Below are positions 11,038 to 21,340 of a DNA stretch of 23,358 nucleotides, piece by piece. The DNA comes from Plakobranchus ocellatus (lineage: Eukaryota > Mollusca > Gastropoda > Plakobranchidae): contig BLXT01002484.1 of the NCBI GenBank assembly GCA_019648995.1, forward strand, positions 3,003,233 through 3,026,590. Reading direction: 5' to 3'. The position numbers and the translations under genes are program-made. Position 1 is the stretch's first letter, and each line of letters begins with the position of its first letter. The notes below the pieces were generated by a model that worked only from the letters and a program-made list of their open reading frames with translations, ran no database searches and was not told the origin of the DNA.

Positions 11038-11916
11038 TTTATTCGCAGAGTGACATCACTTTATCCGTGTCTACATCAAAGAGAGAAAAAAATAAGATTT
11101 AATTTAAAGTAATGATGTCCTCATTTTACACAAAATTACACTGAAAAAAAAAATCTAATATATTGGTCGATATTTTTTTTTTCCAGTTTTAGATAATTTT
11201 ATGTAGTGATGATATTGATATGTTACCAATTGTTTGGCTAATATTTACAACTACTTTTTACAAGGCTTCTAAACATTATTATACCCTTATACAACAGCAT
11301 TTCAATCATTTGGGACTCACTATACTTGCACAAATGCTCTCTAAATATAGGGTCAAGTAATGGAAGACTGTGCAGAAATATAGCCTGCTATTCTTTAATA
11401 TTGGCTCACTTCACATGTATGAGCTCATTATGAGTAATGCTTTATGTCCAAAGAAGAGAAAATTGGATGGACCGTTAAGGAATACATTACAATAGAGAAA
11501 ATATTCAAAACCATTCAATATGAAATATAAGTTTACAAAAAAAAAAGTCTTTAAGGCAAATTTAACATGATATTTACAATTACAGTGAATCAATGCAAGA
11601 TGTTTTAGAGATACAGTCTAAATATAGGCGCTCCTCTGAAACTTCTTCCTTTTTTTAATGTAATTATCTTTCAAAAACTCAATAATAATGCAAGTAAAAA
11701 ACATTTGCTTTTTCTCTCCTAGATTTTCATTCTTCTTCAGTACCTCAGAACACATTTATTTACAGATTACTTATGCAGCAATGAAATTTCAAAACTAAAA
11801 TTGAGCAAAATCTTTTCAAGAGACAATTTGCTTTACTTGTGCGAAGAAATGTTTTCAGGATAATTTCCAAACCAGCTTTTTCATTATTGTTGGTACAGTT
11901 AAAATCGGAATAGGGT
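11038..11916 (-). other. Proximal 3' UTR of Topors with candidate polyadenylation signals
   Basis: The stretch just after the TAG on the minus strand has no coding potential. AATAAA (TTTATT on the plus strand) occurs at 11755-11760, about 157 nt after the stop, and again at 11038-11043, about 875 nt after it. Either could end the transcript. The DNA is so AT-rich that AATAAA also occurs further on by chance (for example 10498-10503), so the true 3' end cannot be fixed from sequence alone. Confidence 0.5.
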
Positions 11917-14900
11917 CTACTCTACATTGGTCATGGAAGATTGTGCACCTTGAGTCATAGGAATGACACTTTTATAAGTTTGAGGGTCTGCTATACTATC
12001 ACTACTATGCCTTTGGGTACCAGATATAACTGAAGATGTTGCACATAACGCTTCATCTGGTATCTTACTTTCTACTCTGTTTGCATTCTCGGACAGGCTG
12101 TCTCCACAGGCTTTTTCTGCTCCACAAAAGGAGGGCTCAAGAAATAAAGAATCTGGTGAATGGATTGTTTTGCTAGAAGTATGCATTTGTATTGATGGAT
12201 GCGGTCCTTCCTTATCTAATTCTTCATTTGCAACTGGCAAGTCAGGATGGACCATTGTTTCACAGGGAGCAGATGGTATATTGCTGGAAAATGTAGCAGA
12301 TTCTTGGTCATGACATACTAATGCATCAGCTTTTGGAGTAAATATTTGTGCATTTTGTTGTTCTATCTGTGCAACAGATTGGGAAGTTGATCTTGTTTGG
12401 GACATGTATTCATTAGGGTATGGTGCTGGAGGAATATCTTCATTACAGATCTCTACAGTTGGTTGTCCAAGACTGGGTGAAGCTGTTGAAAATGGCAACA
12501 GACTTGAAGTGAAGGGCATAGGCTGTGCCACTGGGAGACTTGTTTCAGAACATTTGACCGCCTCTTCGCAATCTGCTTCAGGAGGTAATACCTGATCACT
12601 TGCCTGTATCAAATCAGATAAAGATTGAGTCTCAGGGTTACTGTCCTGATGCTGAACCTTGGGAGCAGAACTTTTTGAGTTTTCCTGAACCACAGAGACT
12701 GGGGTATGGGAAGTAGAGACATTTTGACCTTGAAGATGCAATTGATACATTTCTGGCAAAGATGAGATCAGGGGAGCCGCAGGTTGGAAGTGAAAGGAAC
12801 TGGGGACCCCATGAAGACCTAAAGGTCTTGAATGAGATAGTAAAGGAGGAAATGAAATTGGTGCAGCAGGTATGGAAGAATACGGGAGATAGCTTCCCTC
12901 TCCTGTAGGTGCAGAAGAAACAGAGCCATTGGAAGACTGGGTGGAACTGCTGCAAAAGAGATAAAATGGTGTCGTGGTTACATATGACGCAGAGGTAGAC
13001 CCTGTTGTTATCACAGTGACCGGTTTGTCAGTAGTAAAGCTTGTCATGCAAGGTGCACTAGAAGTCCCTGTGCAACTAGTGACAATAGTTTCTGACATTG
13101 TGTTTCTCTGAGACATTCTGAGAACATCAAATCTGCCTGAATGAGTAATGGATCTAGACACCATGGGTAAACTTGGCTGTTCACAGTCAAGCAAATCATC
13201 TAAGATTTTCCCGATCGCTTCTTCTTCGAACTCATTTCGATGATCCACCTGTGCTTGTGCATTTGAATTTGAAACAGCTGGTGTTTGCATATTCGAAGAA
13301 ACTTTGGTGTGCTCCATTACCCTGGAACTTGTCTCATCACTGTTTAAGGTGGTTGTATCTCTATACACCATCTTTGGATCTTTAGTTGATGATGTAACTT
13401 TGGGGGCAGTGCATTTAGAATGTTTACGCTTTCTTTTCTTTTTTGAGGAACAACTCACGCAGTGTTTCTTTTTGTAATCATCATCACTAGAATCTGTCTC
13501 AGGGCCAGCATCATTGTCACTACTGTATACTAAAACCTCATTATTATTAACATTCTGATCATCATCACTACTGCAAACTACCTCAATTGTTTCTTTTGCG
13601 CACAAATCCATGGAAGTAGAGGTAGTGGCAACTGCTGAGTTTGATTTTGAGTTGGCTGTGTTTAAAAGAAAATCTGTGCTGAAGCTACATATCTTGTGAG
13701 GTTGCTGCCCAGAAGAGATAGCTGGTGCTGCGATCTTTGCTACAGCTTGACCTGAGGCACTGGGCACAGGAGCTACAGGATCCCTTGCTGATGATGTGCA
13801 GACCTGATTGCTGAAGAAGTTGCTTTCAACCCACTTTTTTGTGCGTTTGTGGCTACCAGGAATGGAAGAGCTATTATTTCCATGAGTGACTTGTTCCTCA
13901 TCACAAGTGTTCTCTGAAGATGAACTACTGCTAATTGTGTGGGACCCTAAACCCCCACCAGGGCGAGAAACTGACAAATTGAGAGCCTGAGGTAAAGGTG
14001 GGGGTATTCCAGTAGATGATGATGGTCCAGTTCCAAAAGCATGGGTGGAAACAGAAAGAGGGGGCCAGGTACTGACCCATAGATTCAAAGGAATGTGTTG
14101 CACCGTATCCGGCATTGCTAGGAAAGGTGGCTGAAAAGCTCTTCCTGGTCTCTGCAAAGAGGGTGATAAGTTTGCTCTCACTGTTGTTGCACTGCTATCA
14201 ATTTGGTTAGGGTGGCCTGAACCTCCTGCATCATGTGAAGAGTGCCCTTGCAAAACTGAAGGTATATGGGATGATCTGTTTGTGTCTGAAGTTTTCTTAT
14301 GTCCAGAATGGTGCTTTTTGTATGCTCTAGATGTTGAAGGACTAAGGGAAGCCCTTCTTTTCTTCTTGCGCTTCTCTTTACCCTTGCCTGATGACTGCCT
14401 ATTCTCAACTGAATCTGTCTGAAGAGGAGCTGCTGCAGGTTCCTCTTGAAAAATAGATGTGATATTTGGCCGACTTATGGCCTCTGCAAAAAGGCGATCC
14501 ACTAACTCCCTGTCATTATTTTTGTGGGAGCTTTTTCTGCTGCGATCTCTTGACTTTTTATGTTTCTTCCCACTTGACTTATCTCCTGATCCTATGGATT
14601 GTGACCTCCTTCTTTCATCATCATTACTAGAGTCAGAGCCTACTTCATAGTCATCTTCATCATTGTCTTTAGACCTGCGAGCCTTGTGTTTTCTTCTAAT
14701 TTTTATTTTCAAAGATGGCTTATGACTTTTACTTTCCGATTCTTTGCTTTTTTTCTTGTGCTTTGACTTTTTCTTTTTCTTGCTGTGATCCTCAGCTTCA
14801 GTGCTGGAGGAAAGATTTATGGGTGAGCGCTCATTCCATGGTTTGTCATACTTTACAAAAACTAAATCACTTCCAGCTTTTGAAGCATCTGAATCTGGAT

Positions 14901-16242
14901 TTCTTGCATCTGGCCTATACACTGGATCATCTGTCTCAGAGCTCACAGATACAGGATCTTCTTGAATTTGAACATCATCATCATCAACTACATTCAGGGT
15001 TTCCCAGCTTGGGCCAGGGATGGGCGAGTCCCAGCCATGATTTGAAAGAAGACTGGACATGACAGAACTTCTTGGCATTGTTGCTGAGGAGCCTGAACGG
15101 GCTCCTGAGGTACCTTGCCTCACTTCCCTATTATTGGTGGTGATGTTGTTTGATTCTGGGCTTATATTTGTTATCTCCACAACATCATCATCACTGCTGC
15201 TGCTTCCTGAAGATGAATCTGGTAACACAGATGTATCTGGCCGCTGATACATTGCTTTGCGATCAAAGGCCTGGATTGTGAGGGCACTGTTGGCAAATGC
15301 CACAAACTGTTGGACAAATTGCTGACATCGACGTCCCATCAATGGTGACACACGGTTCAGAAATTCAACACTATCTATGGGAAACTGAGTAAGCAGTGGC
15401 TGAATCACACTGATGGCTAAACGCACGCTTTGAGAGCTGTGCAATAGGACTCGAAGCTCTCGGGTCAACCAAGGCATGATGCGGTGCATGCGGTGAGAAC
15501 TAGCAGCAACCATGGCTGGTGTCAGGCGATAATTGCTGTTCTCCATGCCTAGTACAACTACAGGTGGACCCATTCTTCGTCGATACACCTCACGACGAAA
15601 ATCTTCAGCCCCTCTTGGCCAAGTGTCGCCAGACACATGAGTTGATGGATTGACTGGTACACCTGTATAGGAGTACTGGTGTTCCCCATGCACAGGATGT
15701 TGAGCGTGGTGATGATGCTGGCCCATGTAACGCCGATGCCTAAACTGAAAACGGCTGAAATTGCTAAGGGTAAGATCTGCATCTAGGCTGGGATGGGAAA
15801 GACCCAGATAATGATGAAAATGAGTGGCTGAGGGAGCTGCAAGCATAGCACTAAGATTTCCTTCAGCAATATTGTACAGGTTATATTCCATGGGGCGTGG
15901 TACATGGCGGGGAGGTAGATTGTAAATATCATAGTTTTCATTTGAGCGAACATTGTGAAAAATACTTGTGAAGGGCTGCTTGCAGAGAGGACATTCAGCC
16001 TTAACCTTGGACCATTGCCTTAAACACTCAAAGCAAAAAGAGTGTGCGCAGCTGCTAGTAAAAGATTTGTTGTTAAAAGGCCCTAAGCATATGGAGCAAT
16101 TATCTGGCGAGTCTCTTCGAGATGCCTCAGCTGATGCACTTTCTTCACTTGGCTCTGAGGACTCATCTGGAGCTGCAGTTTGTGAAGATCCCCTGCTGGA
16201 TTTACCATGGGGCAAGGCACTTTGGTTTCTTGTCACAGGCAT
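11917..16242 (-). CDS. Topors: Topors-like RING E3 ubiquitin/SUMO ligase, complete terminal coding exon (1441 aa)
   Basis: Seen: an uninterrupted reading frame from ATG (A at -3, a good start context) to TAG. A C3HC4 RING uses C49, C52, C65, H67, C70, C73, C84 and C87, and runs straight into KAECPLCKQPF and SIFHNVRS, a stretch diagnostic of Topors. Residues about 232-335 match the Topors helical PWI-like domain (for example MHRIMPWLTRELRVLL and QFVAFA). The order of later motifs also matches vertebrate Topors: SSLLS, PGPSW, then VFVKYDKPWNERSP. The rest is Ser/Thr/Pro-rich and disordered, with Lys/Arg blocks near 488-500, 558-572, 620-630 and 934-940 that could serve in nuclear localisation. 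Known of the family: nuclear E3 acting with ubiquitin and SUMO E2s, binding SUMO, topoisomerase I and p53, and associated with PML bodies. Length exceeds the 1045-aa human protein, mostly in the C-terminal half. The coding DNA is clearly more GC-rich than its flanks. Identity is secure; the ATG could in principle be extended by an upstream exon, but none is needed. Confidence 0.95.
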   Translation of the reverse strand: MPVTRNQSALPHGKSSRGSSQTAAPDESSEPSEESASAEASRRDSPDNCSICLGPFNNKSFTSSCAHSFCFECLRQWSKVKAECPLCKQPFTSIFHNVRSNENYDIYNLPPRHVPRPMEYNLYNIAEGNLSAMLAAPSATHFHHYLGLSHPSLDADLTLSNFSRFQFRHRRYMGQHHHHAQHPVHGEHQYSYTGVPVNPSTHVSGDTWPRGAEDFRREVYRRRMGPPVVVLGMENSNYRLTPAMVAASSHRMHRIMPWLTRELRVLLHSSQSVRLAISVIQPLLTQFPIDSVEFLNRVSPLMGRRCQQFVQQFVAFANSALTIQAFDRKAMYQRPDTSVLPDSSSGSSSSDDDVVEITNISPESNNITTNNREVRQGTSGARSGSSATMPRSSVMSSLLSNHGWDSPIPGPSWETLNVVDDDDVQIQEDPVSVSSETDDPVYRPDARNPDSDASKAGSDLVFVKYDKPWNERSPINLSSSTEAEDHSKKKKKSKHKKKSKESESKSHKPSLKIKIRRKHKARRSKDNDEDDYEVGSDSSNDDERRRSQSIGSGDKSSGKKHKKSRDRSRKSSHKNNDRELVDRLFAEAISRPNITSIFQEEPAAAPLQTDSVENRQSSGKGKEKRKKKRRASLSPSTSRAYKKHHSGHKKTSDTNRSSHIPSVLQGHSSHDAGGSGHPNQIDSSATTVRANLSPSLQRPGRAFQPPFLAMPDTVQHIPLNLWVSTWPPLSVSTHAFGTGPSSSTGIPPPLPQALNLSVSRPGGGLGSHTISSSSSSENTCDEEQVTHGNNSSSIPGSHKRTKKWVESNFFSNQVCTSSARDPVAPVPSASGQAVAKIAAPAISSGQQPHKICSFSTDFLLNTANSKSNSAVATTSTSMDLCAKETIEVVCSSDDDQNVNNNEVLVYSSDNDAGPETDSSDDDYKKKHCVSCSSKKKRKRKHSKCTAPKVTSSTKDPKMVYRDTTTLNSDETSSRVMEHTKVSSNMQTPAVSNSNAQAQVDHRNEFEEEAIGKILDDLLDCEQPSLPMVSRSITHSGRFDVLRMSQRNTMSETIVTSCTGTSSAPCMTSFTTDKPVTVITTGSTSASYVTTTPFYLFCSSSTQSSNGSVSSAPTGEGSYLPYSSIPAAPISFPPLLSHSRPLGLHGVPSSFHFQPAAPLISSLPEMYQLHLQGQNVSTSHTPVSVVQENSKSSAPKVQHQDSNPETQSLSDLIQASDQVLPPEADCEEAVKCSETSLPVAQPMPFTSSLLPFSTASPSLGQPTVEICNEDIPPAPYPNEYMSQTRSTSQSVAQIEQQNAQIFTPKADALVCHDQESATFSSNIPSAPCETMVHPDLPVANEELDKEGPHPSIQMHTSSKTIHSPDSLFLEPSFCGAEKACGDSLSENANRVESKIPDEALCATSSVISGTQRHSSDSIADPQTYKSVIPMTQGAQSSMTNVE

Positions 16243-16293
16243 GATTTCTGAAGGTTGGAAAAAAAAAAAGTTTGAGATTCATGTATGTCAATG
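16243..16293 (-). other. 3' splice site and branch-point candidate upstream of the Topors ATG
   Basis: Reading the minus strand, a run of 11 T follows a C, then CCAACCTTCAG, with the AG at 16249-16248. The exon would start at 16247, leaving AAATC before the ATG at 16242. A CATTGAC heptamer at 16293-16287 fits the YNYTRAY branch-point consensus, with its branch A (16288) about 40 nt from the AG. This is a textbook acceptor. It implies an intron that ends five bases before the start codon, and it argues against the gene being an intronless retrocopy. Whether the upstream exon is purely 5' UTR is inferred from the good start context and from the protein already having a plausible N-terminus. Confidence 0.8.
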
Positions 16294-17198
16294 GCAACTA
16301 AATATCTTTTAATATGTTCCACTGTTTTTAGGAGAGAAAAATAGGGTAACACTAGAATTGCTGCCACAATTCAAGATTTATTATAGAATGCCCGAAATGA
16401 CTAAGATGAGAGATAATTCAAGTTTAATATTATGCGCATGACTCCATAATAAATGGGAACAGAGTTCGTGAGAGGATTTTTTTTAACTGAATTCATCTTC
16501 CCTAAAAATATCACAATGTGTGAAGTAGACTCACTAAATAAGCTGAGTTGTAGATCTACCTGAATGCATTAGAGCAGAAACTTTGAAGCTTTTGCATCAA
16601 TTGAACCTGATCAGTTCTCTTCTTAATCTAAAAAACAATGACAATCTAGATGCCTCATCCCCCATCAATGGTGAATTTATTTTTCTTAGAAATGGGAAAT
16701 GAACATCACTAATATCTAAAAAAAAGTGCAAGCACTTGAATGTGCTTGTGCAGTTCTTACTTTTTGGCAAATTAAAACGAATAAATTAAACCAACTGAAT
16801 GAATCACAACATTCCATTATTTCAGGCCTAATTTTGAGAATCTAGACTTGACATCTATGCGATATATGGCATGAACTTAAATGCTCATCAGTTTCCAGTT
16901 TTAAAAGAATAAAAAGATCTAAATTTGGCCAGAGGGACTTCCTTGAGATGAAATATTTGAAGACATGACTTGTTTATGCCAGCATTTTTTTCCTTTCCTT
17001 TCCCATTTGCCACAGCTAGATTGATTGACATAAGGCCAAACGACAGAATGATATTGAACAGACATTATTAATTACCTTTGACAAGATATGAATAGAATTA
17101 TAGGTAACACAGCAGGCAGGCAATAAAAAGATCTGATAACTATGCTTTAAAAAAAAAAGGATAATTACATTATTTGGTTTTTAGGATTGCCTGATGCT

Positions 17199-17247
17199 GG
17201 AGAGAGAGAGAGAGAGAAGGAGAGAGAGAGAGAGAGAGAGAGAGAGG
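17199..17247 (+). repeat. (GA)n microsatellite, 49-base pure purine tract
   Basis: Forty-nine consecutive purines on the plus strand, almost entirely AG dinucleotides with a single AAGG interruption in the middle. In minus-strand (Topors) sense it is a long CT tract inside the presumed intron. Confidence 0.95.
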
Positions 17248-17910
17248 TTTATTGTAATTAGTAATGCAATTTAGTAGCCTCATCCAGTTGTGCACTTAGG
17301 CATTATTTAAAGTATTAGTCTATAATTTTATCCCGAGAGACCAATAAATCAGTTTTAGAGACATTTCATGACCGATTCATTATTTTTCTTTATTTTCTTG
17401 CGTTGTTGTTGTTGTTGTTATTGCAGGGCACTTGTCAGGACTGATACAGTTTAAAGTATAGAAAACTAAGCACCTGGCTGACTAAAACTGCTAATAACCT
17501 TTCAATTTGGACTGCAGACATGTAAGAAGAGCAATGCGATTTCTATTCACAATATCTTAACAATTTTTCACTTGCAACAACAAAGACATACATAGATTTG
17601 CTTACAACACACACAAAATTTTTTTTTTTAAATATTAATCCATAAATGCCAGATCAAGGATTTTGTGTAAAGTAGTTCAAATAAATGATAAGGTTCAATC
17701 AATCTTTTATTGCCAAGGTACACATATAAGAGACCATCTCCATGAGATTTTCCTTGGAAATAGATGTGAAAGTCTATCTTCATGGAATTTTAAAAGTGCT
17801 CAACCACACATGCAATGCCTTTATTTCATCCAAAAGGTGGTGTGATAGTAAAAGTTTATCAAATTGATCACCTCAGATCACTATCTTGAATAATGTTAGC
17901 CAAGTTTTTG

Positions 17911-17979
17911 CTATCAAAGAGTGTATTCGGACTCGGGCCCGCATAGTCACTTTTGTTTATTCAGACACGGACATTTCTG
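17911..17979 (-). repeat. 34-bp repeat unit, about two decayed copies, minus orientation
   Basis: On the minus strand, CCGTGTCTGAATAAAC...GTGAC is followed by TATGCGGGCCCGAGTCCGAATA starting at 17945. These match the units at 20874-20941: GACTATGCGG followed by a C-rich triplet, then a GTC.GAATA block. The first unit's start has decayed. More GC-rich than its surroundings. Confidence 0.5.
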
Positions 17980-18378
17980 TGATGTCATGAATTAGTCTAT
18001 TTTTAGAGCACATACATCATTTTCTGAGAAGGTACGTTTATCAGTACCCGTTTTGACGATTTCCAATGAGTGTTTCTTCCTAACCAAAATTTCTGTTCTA
18101 AATTACTCATAAGCTTATAAAAAGTTTTTAACAGTATAAAAATAAAGATTATGTTGTTTTTCAACACTTTGTGAAGTTTGATTTCTGTGTAGTGTAAAGG
18201 TACTTATTTCTTTATTTTTTTTATAAGGCATGCGTAATGATGTTGTCCACAATGTTAAGTTTTGAACTTTTTTTAAAACACATATTATCTATTTTTCTTT
18301 CACATGGCACGTTAGTTAATTGTAAGATTGAACTGGATGACTTATGGGGAAATAATAATTCGCAATATTTTAACCATT

Positions 18379-18458
18379 GATCTAAATCTAGATATGGATC
18401 TAGATACTTTGACTGATGTGTTGGCACTATCGATAGCCTATCTAGATCTAATCTAGTT
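18379..18458. repeat. TCTAGATC-rich cluster, first
   Basis: GATCTAAATCTAGATA, GGATCTAGATAC and TATCTAGATCTAATCTAG crowd into 80 bases. The unit is self-complementary, and the outer blocks are also inverted copies of one another. A simple-sequence or degenerate satellite character is likely. Confidence 0.6.
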
Positions 18459-20873
18459 GACTACTGAACTTTCAATTTTTATATATATTTTATTAGATTC
18501 TATCTGCCACACAAATTGGATTCAATCAACATATTTCACATAAAATTTCAATGCAATGCAACTTTAAGTGACCTTTCAACATTGTAGGTCTAAAATATGG
18601 CTAATCACTACTTGTGTGGAGAAAATTGCTTCAAATTAATGATGATTTGGGGTCAAATCGGGCTTAGCACTGATGTTAGAAATCTCCGATGTTTTTTCGA
18701 CATGACAACTTTAAATTATGAATCTAGTTTGCTCATATTTTAATTTGAGCAAAAAACCTTGTGAGAAAACAAAAGAATGGGTGTTGATGAACATGAAAAT
18801 GTAAGCAATGAGGCATATCTGCGCATCCGCTGATTAAAAAGCAAATAAATCTGTTCACACCGATGTTAGAAATCGATGTTATTGGTAAATCTTGTAATAC
18901 CTTTTCTGGGCCTTTCTATGGATGGATTTGAACTATTTCATCTTAAGATACATGTTTCAATCTCCTCTTTAGATGTTTTACTCCATTTTTCAGCGGTGAG
19001 CCCCGGAACATGTATTTCGGCTCTTTAAATTTCTAATATGTCCCTCGGCCTTGAGTGTTATTTAAACAACCAAAATGCAGTAGCGACACACAGACATGCC
19101 TACCTTTGAAAAAATTTTTGAGGAACACCAAGGGCAAAAATGCGGTGCAAACCTGTATATGATGGGAATTGATGCTGATTAAACAAAAAAAATAAAGCAC
19201 CCAATTTAACTAAGATGCAATTAATCATAGAGGTGTACCTTTACGACGGCAGAGAGTGTAGAGGATATTCGTTCCTCTCTAAATCAGCACAAACACTGAG
19301 CTGATGTGCTTAACATTTATAGCCTCTGTGCGTACATTCCAATCTGTTTACCTTAATGTTGAGCAAACCGGCCCTAGATTAATGACACCATGAAAAGAAC
19401 AATTGTCCTTAAAATTTTAATTTTATCATTCTAATCATATTGCAAAGACTTGTTTAATTTAGGTTCACTGATTTCAATGTTACCATTGGAATTCAATTTT
19501 ACTAGCTTTTCGCAAACAAAAAATTCCATCTAACAATTCCTTATTTTATCCCTAAAATGCAGAATGCCTCAATGCATTCTTTTCTAATAGAATGCTGTGT
19601 CCTTTTGCAAAGTGGAGCTTTTGTGTTGAGCGATTTTTTTTTGGTCACTTTCAAGAGATGTAACGTATCAAATTCAAAGATATGCAGGCCTGATTATATA
19701 TTAAGCTCTAAATCTATAATTAGTTCATAATTTTCACAGGACTGGCAATGGCTAGAGCCTAGTGTCTATCAGACAGTCTCGCCCAAAGCTTCTAAGTTCA
19801 TGGCTGGTGGTGCATGCAGAGCACTAGATTAGGCTAGAACTCCTCTAGACTGTGCGTACAGTTAGTCTCACCAAACCATTGACTTACCCGACAGTTGACA
19901 GATTTATAACACAAAAAAAATTTTCCAAAAATTGTTTATTTCAATTAAAATTTGCAAATCTGCAGCGATGATTCGCATAATCTGAGGTCGTGGATTTCAA
20001 ATTTGCCGTGAGAACATTTGTATTTGCTTTCCTCGCAAAGATATGTCTGTTGAAAAAAGACCTTAGTCCAAGTGAGTGATGTCACAGTGCGGTAGGCCTT
20101 ACAATGATATTATCTATCCACTGTGCCGATAGGTTTGAACCACATCACCCTAACCCTTCTTCAATCTGCAAGATGCATGCACAGTGACTGGGATTTTTTT
20201 TTTAAAAGAAAAGGTCTAGCCAAGAGCACCATCCATGTAATAAATTTGAAAAGTTTGTTGCAGTGTTAGCGCCGTTCAATTTTTTTCTTCTATTCTAAGT
20301 CCCCTAATATTCTTGCGTTATTTATGCAGAGAAGCACTGCTAAACCTAGTGTAGGTTTATTTCAGAAATTACGGCCAATCATAAATCGGCAAAACTCCGG
20401 ACTTTGTGATAAAAATGTGGATTTTTGAAACGCAGATCATTTTCAGGTAGAATTCCAGCAAACAAATTCGGAATTTCTGTAACAGTAAGCATGTCTGGAC
20501 ACATTCAATAAATACTAAGATTGGACAAGATGTGTTGTATTCACACTACAGTACTTTAATCTGAAACAGTCACCATAAAAAAAAATCTCAGAGTAGGATG
20601 GGGGACTGGTCTACAGGGGTTCATCCTTGAGTAGAGCCTATCTGTCCAAATTTCTGACATTGGTCACAAACGATTACTTATAATATTAAATAACAAATTC
20701 ACGCAAAATTGCAGTTTGTGTTGCACTCCCATTGCTAATTTATCTATCAAACAAGAAATCATGTGAAATGAACAGTAAGTCATAGTTTTTTAAAGGCTGC
20801 TTGAAGTGTTTTTTTTATTTTGTGATCACACCACTTCCAGTTGAAATTTGAATTGGTCAAGTATGGCTTAAAT
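18459..20873. other. Gene-free upstream stretch
   Basis: No domain-bearing frame. GATGTTAGAAATC occurs at 18672-18684 and 18862-18874, each followed at once or after three bases by GATGTT, suggesting a small dispersed duplication. A minus-strand splice-donor-like sequence lies at 19882-19888. Confidence 0.5.
19882..19890 (-). other. Candidate 5' splice donor for a Topors upstream exon
   Basis: Minus strand reads CGG|GTAAGT, with the intron starting at 19887. The intron side matches the donor consensus fully. No exon is recognisable beside it, so this is only a candidate first-exon end about 3.6 kb before the acceptor. Confidence 0.2.
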
Positions 20874-20941
20874 TATGTGGACGCCTGTATGAATAATCAT
20901 TTTTGACTATGCGGACCCATGTCAGAATAAAGACAGCCTTT
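20874..20941 (+). repeat. 34-bp repeat unit, two tandem diverged copies, plus orientation
   Basis: TATGTGGACGCCTGTATGAATAA at 20874 is repeated as TATGCGGACCCATGTCAGAATAA from 20908, a period of exactly 34. The first 23 positions match at 18; the rest of the second unit is decayed. The same unit lies about 2.9 kb away in opposite orientation. Confidence 0.6.
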
Positions 20942-21340
20942 TGCAATTAATTTAGAAATAAAATGCAAGGGATCTCAAGAAATTGTGTTTCGTTTTATTT
21001 TCACATCACTATATGGTTATAGGGCCTACTGTGCAAGTGCTTTCAAAGTTCTCAGCTTCTAAATGGTTTTGGATGGCACAACTTTGGCTTTGTACCCTTG
21101 GCCCCCAAGAGTCTAAGCCTTGTGTATCTAAATTGCATACATCTGCTGGATGAGATGGAGGCAAAGGTTACATAAAAATCTAAGCAATGCCTAGATTCTG
21201 ATCTTATCAAGAATCTATTTAAAAAGTCCACAGAAACGATGGTCTGGAATGCAAAGCTCTTGCTTTTTGCTTTAGAGGAGAATGATGTTGCACATTTACA
21301 CTGCTTACAAAACAGGTAGGCTACAAATATATATTCCAGG
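20942..21340. other. Gene-free stretch
   Basis: Between the 34-bp repeat pair and the second TCTAGATC cluster. No open frame, RNA gene or repeat recognised. Confidence 0.5.

Larger units (their letters stand above)
16294..18378. other. Probable Topors intron and/or 5' flank
   Basis: Directly upstream of the splice acceptor in minus-strand sense, so at least the proximal part should be intronic. No coding exon recognised. CAAGCAC/GTGCTTG arms at 16729-16735 and 16742-16748 form a small 7-bp hairpin with a 6-nt loop. A (GTT)n run lies at 17402-17419, and the (GA)n and 34-bp repeat features listed separately fall in this interval. Confidence 0.45.

Noticed and set aside
11917..16242. Topors as an intronless retrocopy or pseudogene
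   Set aside because: The frame is fully intact, and a good branch point, polypyrimidine tract and CAG acceptor lie directly before the ATG. A long terminal exon is also normal for this gene.
12404..16312. Open frames on the opposite strand and in other frames across the Topors exon
   Set aside because: They are shadows of a long, GC-richer, strongly supported coding frame and encode nothing recognisable.
18221..18427. 68-codon minus-strand frame
   Set aside because: Part of it (DPYLDLDQ) is simply translation of the TCTAGATC-rich cluster; no splice context or domain.
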